Shown piece after piece: positions 57,437 to 64,000 of a stretch of 64,000 nt of DNA. Source of the stretch: Eutreptiella sp. 'Long Island Sound 2002'. Its lineage: Eukaryota; Euglenozoa; Euglenophyceae; Eutreptiales; Eutreptiaceae. The translations under genes and the position numbers were made by a program. Positions within the stretch are counted from its first letter, which is position 1. Every line of letters starts with the position of its first letter. The stretch covers positions 43,699,722 through 43,763,721 of the forward strand of contig OZ038385.1 of NCBI GenBank assembly GCA_964036045.1, given 5' to 3'. The notes below the pieces were generated by a model. The model was not told the DNA's origin. It saw only the letters and a list, made by a program, of their open reading frames with translations, and ran no database searches.

Positions 57437-57771
57437 AACTTCAGTATTTCACTGTCTGCAGAACAAATTTTGATGAAAATGGTATGCGTCGACGAGTAGT
57501 GCGTCCGCTGGTGTAGTGAGATTGAACCGTGCAGATACACACATGCATTCCGTGGGGTTCCTCCTCAGAAATTTGACTATTTTTCCCATATTTCAAACGG
57601 CCCAGCCTCAAGTTGGTGTTGTGCGCAAAGTGCCAAAAACGTATATGGGGGTAGTCAAAAACGAGCAGAAACAGACGTGCGCTGCTTGTTGCTAAAATTT
57701 CACCCCTGTAGGACGCGCTTTTGATGACCATCATCTGCGACATTTTTTTCGGGGGCGCGTTTGGGGGGGGG

Positions 57772-57797
57772 GGGGTGGGCAACTTGGGCCGTCTAAG
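57772..57797 (-). repeat. Transposon terminal inverted repeat, right (26 bp)
   Basis: Exact reverse complement of 50,505-50,530, ending GGGCCGTCTAAG, preceded by a G-run. Confidence 0.95.
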
Positions 57798-57802
57798 CAA
57801 CA
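57798..57802 (+). repeat. Target-site duplication CAACA, right
   Basis: Identical to 50,500-50,504; followed by GACACTGAACGGGCG, which matches copy 1 after its single CAACA. Confidence 0.93.
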
Positions 57803-59335
57803 GACACTGAACGGGCGCGACTGGCGGATAGTGAGCAACAGCCGGCATTGCAGTCCATGGCCGTGGCTCTGCAGGTGCTGACCAAGACCCAGATTCAAGA
57901 AGCGGCGTGTGCCTTCGATGTGTCCGCCGACGTAGTTCGAACAGGGGGCAGGCTGACAGCGCCGGCCAAATGGAAGATTGTCCTGCACTGCATTTGTGAA
58001 GCAGCAGGAACAGGAGCAAAGCTCGTGGCGGCCTTGGACAGCCAGACCGCCGAGCGGCTTTTCCGCAGAGTTGCGTGGAAGCCCGTCATGCAGCAGCTCG
58101 CGGATGCGATCTACGCCAAGCCCAGCGCCGAGGTACAGTCTCCGCAGGCGGTGAGCCGTGCGGCAGATCCATTCCCGCGGCGCAGCCCACGGCTGCGCGA
58201 ACGGGAAGGAGAACATGATGCAAATGTCGGACGCTAGCCCAGTCAGGACCGGCGACAACAGCGGGATGACGATTATGACACCAGACAAGGAGTGGCGGCG
58301 CTGCATCGGCAAATAGCGCACCTGGGACCTCTCCTGACCACGGATACTGAAGGGCTCATTGACGCCGGGAGCGCGGTACTGGGCCGAGCCGGGTAAACAG
58401 ATGCAGCACTGGAGGTCATGGCCGACATGCCCACAGAACGGGATGTACAACACCTACAGGCGCGCCTCACCGCATTCACGGGGGAGCGACTCCGGAGGAT
58501 CTTGGGTGACTGGAAACGGTCAGCAAGTCAAGAAGTGCTGCACATACGGGCAGACCGACGGGCAGCGCAGCGGGAGCGAGAGCAAGAGCATCCGGTCCCG
58601 CCAAGCACGAGCCGCCAGTTGTTTCCAGTGCCGCCGCAAGAAGACTCAGGGTCAGTGGACCAGTCAGTCACGCAGCGGCTGCACAGGGAATGGGCCGAAG
58701 CAGCGGAAAAAGACAGGCAGCGTCGACGAGAGCAGCAAGAGCGGCAAGGAGGAGCAGCGACTCCAGCAACAAGGGCGTCACACAACAGAGTGGTACGGGC
58801 TGTGCAACGAGACGACGAGGGCGCCGGCGAGTTCGAGTTTGTCACAGATCACACAGGAGCCCTAGGAGTGGTATGGATACAGGTCGTCAAAGGGTGTGAA
58901 CCGGCAGATCTGCTGCGGGAGCTGAAGCTCGTGCTCAGGTACAGCAACGTAGAGCAACTGTGGGGCCAAGTAGTGCAGTTGTGTGACAAACACAACTCCC
59001 GCCAAGCCATACAGGTCGTCGCGGCTCAAGACAGCATCAACGCGGCGTTGCACAGCCAGCAGGAGGTCACTCTGAGACTGCGAGGACCAGATGGAGTACG
59101 CGGCACGGAGTTCACTATCCAGCGATGGGACAACGCGCACATTCTGACGGAGGCGGGCAAAGCGTTACCGGCACAACCTGCGTCACACACAGGATGGGAC
59201 ACCCGCGCCGGGGAAGCGCAACCAGACCGAGGACATGGTCGAGAGCGCGGCCCCGATACAACGGGCCACCGCGGACACGACCATCATCAGCCACAGCAGC
59301 GCGGCAAAGGCAGAGGCAAAGGTTTTAAGTGGTGA
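57803..59335 (+). CDS. Gag-like protein, copy 2, C-terminal part
   Basis: Continues the frame broken at 50,504. Homologous to copy 1 from 46,303. It has two in-frame stops, TAG near 58,236 and TAA near 58,395; the second is conserved in copy 1. From 58,418 a clean 305-codon frame with heptad-like helices (REQQERQGG region) ends in a basic His/Arg/Gly tail, RGKGRGKGFKW, at 59,335. The conserved TAA lies in a GGTAAAC sequence, so a short intron or two separate ORFs are possible. Confidence 0.6.
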
Positions 59336-60084
59336 AAACCCGTGAGGCCATCGTCTGAGGGACGGCTACAGAAGCGCACCTGGTCCGCGGCGACCAGCAC
59401 CAGCTATCCATGATAGATATATATCGAGGCAACCCAGCCGTCAGAATATAGGAGAGCACAGCAGGGAGGACAGGGGCAAGGGTGCTGGGGTAGGCAGAAG
59501 CAAGCCAGAATGCATGTGTGTGACAGTGAAAGGACAGTCGCCAGGGCCAGAGTGCTGGTCCCGTGGGGCACCAGAGCGTCTGTCTGTGCAAGGGCAGGGT
59601 AGGCCAGAGCGCAGAAAACCAGGTGCAGCGCAGAGCGGTCGCAGGTCACGGTATGAGTCAGGTCGACCGTCCTGCGAAGCACGCGCGCAGCGGTGGCCAA
59701 TGGCCCCGGCATATGAGCAAAGGCGAGGGCCAGGGCGATGGTCCCATTGGGCATCAGCGCGTCTCATGCCGGCCGATGAAAGCAGACGAGGCATCCGAAA
59801 GGCAGCGCCCAGCAGACAAAGAGATGTGACAAAGGTGCAAGGTGAGTGCAGCATTCTGCAAGGCGCCACAGGGAAGGGGATACGCGCAGGAAATCAGGGC
59901 CCGAACGAGTAGCAGAGTAACAGGGGGTGGACCAACACCAGGTCTACAAGCTGTGTGTGAGTACATACGTCCGTATGCACTGTGAGTGGTGACACCGGCG
60001 GGGCGGGCAGACCGCCGCCGTCTGCAATAGGCGAGACACAAGCACAAGCACAAGCACAAGCACAAGCACAAGCCCTGTTTTCCC

Positions 60085-60465
60085 CGGTCCCCCCCCCCTT
60101 TCCCCCCCCTTTTCCCAATTCCCCCCCATTCCCCCCCCTTTTCCCCGTTTTCCCTCCGTTTCCCCCAAGGATGAATTAAACACCGGCCATGAGGTTTTTG
60201 GCCAGTGGCCAGTAGAATGTTTATTTCAATGTCTATTTTTGTTTTTTTGTGCTTTTTTGTCAAAAAAGTGCATGACATGAATGAGTGTACATGGCGTGTC
60301 CGTGTGTCCATTTATGCCATCACCCACATCCGAGATCTTCCCACTATGATGCACCATGACAGGTGACACACAATTTCCCCCCCGTTCTCCCTCCCTTTGT
60401 CCTCCGTTTTCCCCGTCTTCCCCGGGTTTTCCCCGGTTTTCCCTCGTTTTTCGCGTTTTTCCTCT
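60085..60465 (+). repeat. C-rich tracts flanking an AT-rich segment
   Basis: C-runs separated by CTTTT, ATTT or GTTT at 60,085-60,170 and 60,372-60,465. No gene between them. Confidence 0.8.
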
Positions 60466-60468
60466 GGC

Positions 60469-61265
60469 CTATGATGTACACGCAGGTATAGCCGTTTTGG
60501 GTAGATGTCGGTACTGCTGCAATTGCGGTAGGCTAACCCAGGGTACCCGGTAACCACGCTCCCGCTGCCTTTCGTTGGCCCGCACCCCATGCAGGATGAG
60601 ACGTGCCTTTGTTTCATTTTTGGGAATGGTGAACGCCGTAGCCGTCGGGGACCAGGGAATGCCTAGGGCCTCGGCCTCCTTGGGGGCTAGCCTATGCAAG
60701 GCCCGGTTTGCGCAATGGCATGTAACATGTCGGCCGTGGGCCCGGTGACACGCCGCAGTTCCTCGGCCGACGGCAACAGGTACTCTTGCCTAGGGATCAC
60801 GTAGACCTACCACAGCCATTTGGGCAGGGCGCCCACTACACCAATGCCTCTTGTCGCCATCTGGGCAATCACCTCACCTTCCGGGGCGGCCGGGTACACC
60901 GCGTCAAGCAGCTCGTTTGGCCCATCGGCCTCCACGGCCTCACAGAAGTCCAGCTACTAGTGCAAGGGGGCGGGGTCACGGAGATCTTTGCTAAGGCGAT
61001 ACACCTCACGCCGAAAAATATCCAAGGCCTGATGGGCGTTACCCTGCACCATCCCCCACTTCCAGGCGAACTGCAGCGACAAATGATACATGCGGTCGCG
61101 AAACCGCGCCTTGGGCGGCACCGACTTGGCCCGGCGTGCCTCCCGAGCGGTGCCCGAGGGCACACCCCACGTAGCCACAACACACGCCACCCACGCTGGT
61201 AGCTGCACGCACGTGCACGACGCCAATACATGGACAACCCACAGAACCCCCCCAAAACCCTTCAA
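60469..61265 (-). pseudogene. Retroelement pol fragment, minus strand
   Basis: At 60,469-60,699 the minus strand reads AFTIPKNETKARLILHGVRA, resembling the RT fingers motif (IPK...KxRLI). Further minus-strand frames at 60,869-61,265 (RFRDRMYHLSLQFAWKWG) look coding but carry no firm motif. The fragments are broken and inverted relative to the gag-like copies; they may belong to the same family as the YLDD fragment at 44,521. Confidence 0.45.
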
Positions 61266-61876
61266 CCCTTCAACCCCGGGTCAGGTGGTGGAGAAGCAGG
61301 ACGCCATTGACGAGGAGAAACCGCCCCGCGAGCATCCCCACACCTTCTTGGACGCCCCAGGGACGGTCTCTCCATGTCGCTCACGCTTCAACCTATGCCG
61401 CTCTGGGACTAGGAGCCCTAATTGGGGGGCGCCGTTGGACGAATCCACCGGCCGCCGGGAGGCGGGCACTTGCTGCCCGCGCGCACCGGGCGGGTCTTTG
61501 GCAGCCCGACCGGCGGCATCCGCCCCTCGCCCCCCCCCCTTTTTTTATCAAAACCGCAAAGTTGAAATGTGCCAGGGCCTAGAGGGCAAGTCTAGCTAAG
61601 TCACAAGATTCGGCAATGGCCTGGGTGAGCATACGGGATTCACTTCCTAGCTGGTCCCCCATAGTTCCCATATAGTCATAGATCAGATCAGTGGGATTTC
61701 CCACTCACATGCGTCCCAGTGGTGTTTGTGTCTCTTTGGTAGTGGTTGGAGTGGGACTGCTCACAAGGTGGGACCCCATTCTTCACGAGATCGTTTCCTG
61801 TGCATGTATATTTGTCGCTATATGGTTCGTGCTTCAGCCTCGTACGTGTTTGTTTTAAGGTTCTCGGCAACTTTCT

Positions 61877-62293
61877 CTATATGGGCTTTGTGGGCCCACA
61901 GGGTTGTGAGCCAGTGTAGTGACGTTGCGTGTCGCCTATGTTCGGCGGCAAGAGTACTAAGCGCTGTGAGTGTTTTATTGTAACGGAGGCCGAGCATGGT
62001 GGTGATTTTTCTTTGTGGTATGCTTGCATCACTGTCTGTTTTGCTGTCTCATACAACATCCTCCCTGCGTCTTGTGGTGCAGAAAAATGGCGATGTTTCG
62101 GCAGGATGTGTATGGATTCCTGTAAGAGGTTTGTGTGCGGGGCACTGTACTCGTGCTTTGTGTTTGTTGCAATGTAGTGCATCTGCTTGAAGCAGCGCAC
62201 ATGGCGCATTGCCTGTTCTCGGGCCGCATCATAAGTGTATTCTTTGGTTATCATCTTCAGGTGTCCTCTCGCCAGACCTTGTAGAACTGTCAT
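61877..62293 (-). CDS. Unidentified minus-strand ORF
   Basis: 138 codons, MTVLQGLARGHLKMITKEY..., with protein-like composition (YDAAREQAMRHVRCFKQMHY) and lower GC than the surrounding retroelements. No domain or neighbour points to a function. May be a real exon or an element remnant. Confidence 0.3.
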   Translation of the reverse strand: MTVLQGLARGHLKMITKEYTYDAAREQAMRHVRCFKQMHYIATNTKHEYSAPHTNLLQESIHILPKHRHFSAPQDAGRMLYETAKQTVMQAYHKEKSPPCSASVTIKHSQRLVLLPPNIGDTQRHYTGSQPCGPTKPI

Positions 62294-62334
62294 CAGGTTT
62301 GTGCAACGTATATGAAGCGTTGTCCAGTTTTAGG

Positions 62335-62505
62335 GGATGGAGGCCTCAGAATCAAAAAATCCATTGGGGGATGGTCTTATTGGGAAAAATAATGATTTTA
62401 CAAGGGGTTGGAAATCCAATATCATGCCTTGGGGTATGCTACGCGAATGACCCCCAAAAGGGGGGGTATACGACGCCCGCGCCTGCGCTTGATCTAACAA
62501 CCTAT
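62335..62505 (-). repeat. Inverted, truncated fragment of element A
   Basis: The reverse complement contains TTGTTAGATCAAGCGCAGGC and GTATACCCCCCCTTTTGGGG-like sequence, matching 9291-9440 and 20,298-20,450. It starts after the terminal repeat, so it is 5'-truncated. Confidence 0.8.
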
Positions 62506-64000
62506 AGATGATAGACAAGTGAAAGTGGCCCATTGCCATGCGACTTGCTTGTATGGGGGCATTGCAGCCACATGTACATATTATCCTTTGAATCGAGATC
62601 ATCTCAAGAGCACACTTGGACACATGGTGCATCGCGACGCAAAAACGAAACTGTTTGCTAAGCACTATAAATGTCACGTTTTTGATGCAATGTGAATTGC
62701 CAGATTTGGTGTTGTCTTATGTGCTCTGCAAGGATGGATTGGGGGTTGATTTGGCCTATAGTGTGGCAATTTTCTGGTCTGATTGAGGGCTTCTCCAGGG
62801 GCTGGGTGCGGGGCAAACACTGCCCTTCAGTGCTCTTCTTCCATGTAGGCAACTCATACACTACACTTTACATTCTTCTTTTTCCACCGGTAGGCTCTGG
62901 TTTGCTTCAGTCTACAGACCAGGGGTGTGAAACATAATAGAGTTTAAGTCAGATCTGTGTACATCTGGAGAGAAAGCCGATCCTTGCATTACTTTATGAA
63001 CTGCATGAACTGATTTGTTCCGGCAGACATGGTGGTGGATATCTCTCTTGATGCCAAAATCACCTTTACAGTCTTTTGTTGTTGCTCCCAGAACAAATGG
63101 ATATTTCTGGGAAAAAGAATTTTGCTCCGTTCCACCAACATACCCCCCTTGCGCAACGAAGAGCTTGTTCAATGAACTCGGGTGGGCCGTAGCGTAGTTT
63201 TTAGGAATTTTTAGGACCGCTGTTTTTGTGGTGCCAAGTGTGACATTGGGCGGCCGTGGAACGGTTGTAGAGGGAAAGAGGGGCTCATTCATGTCTGTGA
63301 TGGTCCATTCTGTTCATGACAACATTCTGCAACACATTGGGGGTCAGAATATGTGGATTGTTGCTTGCACCATGCACCATGCTTTGGGTAAGGTTTGGAG
63401 ACCACATCGGTGCGTGCGTGCTTTGTCGGACGGGCTGGCACGCGCAACGAACGCCTTGTCCAATGAACACAGGTGGGCCATACCGCAGTTTTGCCTGGTT
63501 CTGTGGGACCACGGCGTTCGTTGCACAAGGGGGGGGGGGGGGCAATGAACCTCAGCTCCACCCCCACGCATCCCCTTGCGAGAACAACGCCCTTGTTGGA
63601 CAGTAGGTGGTGTCTCCGCAACTTTTGGAACCATGTCCTACTTTGCCCTTTGTAGACACCCCATCCTGTCAGAACAACACTGGGTGTTGCTTCCGTCAAA
63701 TTTTGGGGCTTTAGTGTTCTCGCAGGGGGGGGCGGGGTATCATGTCACACTGCACTGTTGGTTGGTTTTTCAGGAGCACGAATGCTTTTCCACTTCAATA
63801 TTCATGTGCCTGACCACATTTTCCTTTGCTATCTTAAAGGCTCCGCGCCAGCAGAAAATCGGCTAGTGTCGGCTAGTCAGAAAAATTCCCTTTTTCCGCT
63901 CGGCTGGGTGGGCCAGCAAAATTCATCAAAGACACCTGAGGAAAAGGGGGTGAGGCTGTGTAAAAATGGGATTGGGAAAAATGGGAAATTTGTCCCAAAC

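Larger units (their letters stand above)
50505..57797 (+). mobile_element. 7.3-kb DNA transposon with 26-bp TIRs, transposase-like gene and ParB-like gene
   Basis: Perfect 26-bp terminal inverted repeats (50,505-50,530 and 57,772-57,797, starting CTTAGACGGCCC) flanked by a perfect 5-bp duplication, CAACA. The insertion lies inside the gag-like ORF of copy 2, and copy 1 is the empty site. Inside are a transposase-like gene (51,118-53,266) and a spliced accessory gene (54,121-57,116), both on the plus strand. About twenty 16-bp palindromes are spread through the non-coding parts. The 5-bp duplication is shared by few eukaryotic families (Transib is one), but the termini do not look like Transib, so no superfamily is assigned. 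Perfect ends and duplication suggest a recent insertion. Confidence 0.93.
49330..60075 (+). mobile_element. Gag-like retroelement, copy 2, split by a DNA transposon
   Basis: The left part, 49,330-50,504, includes an upstream coding-like stretch (ERVQRGLAESMACESG), the leader repeats and the first 77 codons of the gag-like ORF. The right part, 57,803-60,075, continues exactly where copy 1 does after CAACA and ends in an (ACAAGC)n tract (about 60,038-60,072). The gag-like frame is better preserved than in copy 1. Confidence 0.8.
61266..64000. other. Right-hand interval without a firm gene
   Basis: Contains one minus-strand ORF (61,877-62,293), an inverted fragment of element A (62,335-62,505) and two diverged copies of a repeat around CGAACGCCTTGTCCAATGAAC (63,155 and 63,445) related to that at 29,775. 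The rest of the sequence shows nothing recognisable. Confidence 0.5.

Overview
The window looks like nuclear DNA of a eukaryotic microalga. Three very GC-rich type I polyketide synthase (PKS) reading frames are separated by large introns (6.1 and 10.8 kb) with GT-AG ends and phase 0. The rest is packed with retroelements, DNA transposons, short inverted-repeat elements and minisatellites, and has an unusual density of long C/G homopolymer runs. Giant modular PKS genes are known from green algae, haptophytes and dinoflagellates. The ordinary GT-AG introns argue mildly against a typical dinoflagellate, but the sequence alone does not fix the lineage.

Layout. 1-26,774 (+): an internal part of one modular PKS gene, open at the left edge. 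Exons are 1-6747, 12,888-13,187 and 23,943 to about 26,774. Domain order is ACP, methyltransferase, KR, ACP remnant, KS, AT-like, KR, ACP, KS, AT-like. Both AT-like domains have lost the catalytic serine. The introns hold two copies of a 1.7 kb inverted-repeat element, a 0.9 kb 10-bp minisatellite and several miniature elements. 26,775-31,834 has no recognisable gene. 31,835-40,818 (+) is a decayed LINE with ORF1, apurinic endonuclease, reverse transcriptase, a zinc-knuckle-like segment and RNase H; a 49-bp satellite and a minus-strand ORF lie inside it. 40,900-41,400 has two tRNA-like (A box/B box) sequences. 44,500-61,300 is a nest of retroelement remnants, including two copies of a gag-like element.

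The second gag-like copy is split at 50,504/50,505 by a 7,293-bp DNA transposon (50,505-57,797). The transposon has perfect 26-bp terminal inverted repeats and a perfect 5-bp target duplication (CAACA). The uninterrupted first copy supplies the empty site at 46,298-46,302. The transposon carries a damaged transposase-like gene and a spliced accessory gene whose N-terminal part resembles a ParB/sulfiredoxin domain. Its non-coding DNA holds about twenty copies of a 16-bp palindrome, TGTCTGGAACCAGACA, and none falls in the predicted exons. That palindrome plus ParB-like combination is the most interesting feature of the window. A parS-like role for the palindrome is inference only.

How the parts relate. 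The PKS would be one multidomain megasynthase with acyl groups supplied in trans or by domains outside the window. Everything else is mobile or repetitive DNA in its introns and flanks. No promoter, polyadenylation site, rRNA gene or convincing complete tRNA gene could be identified.
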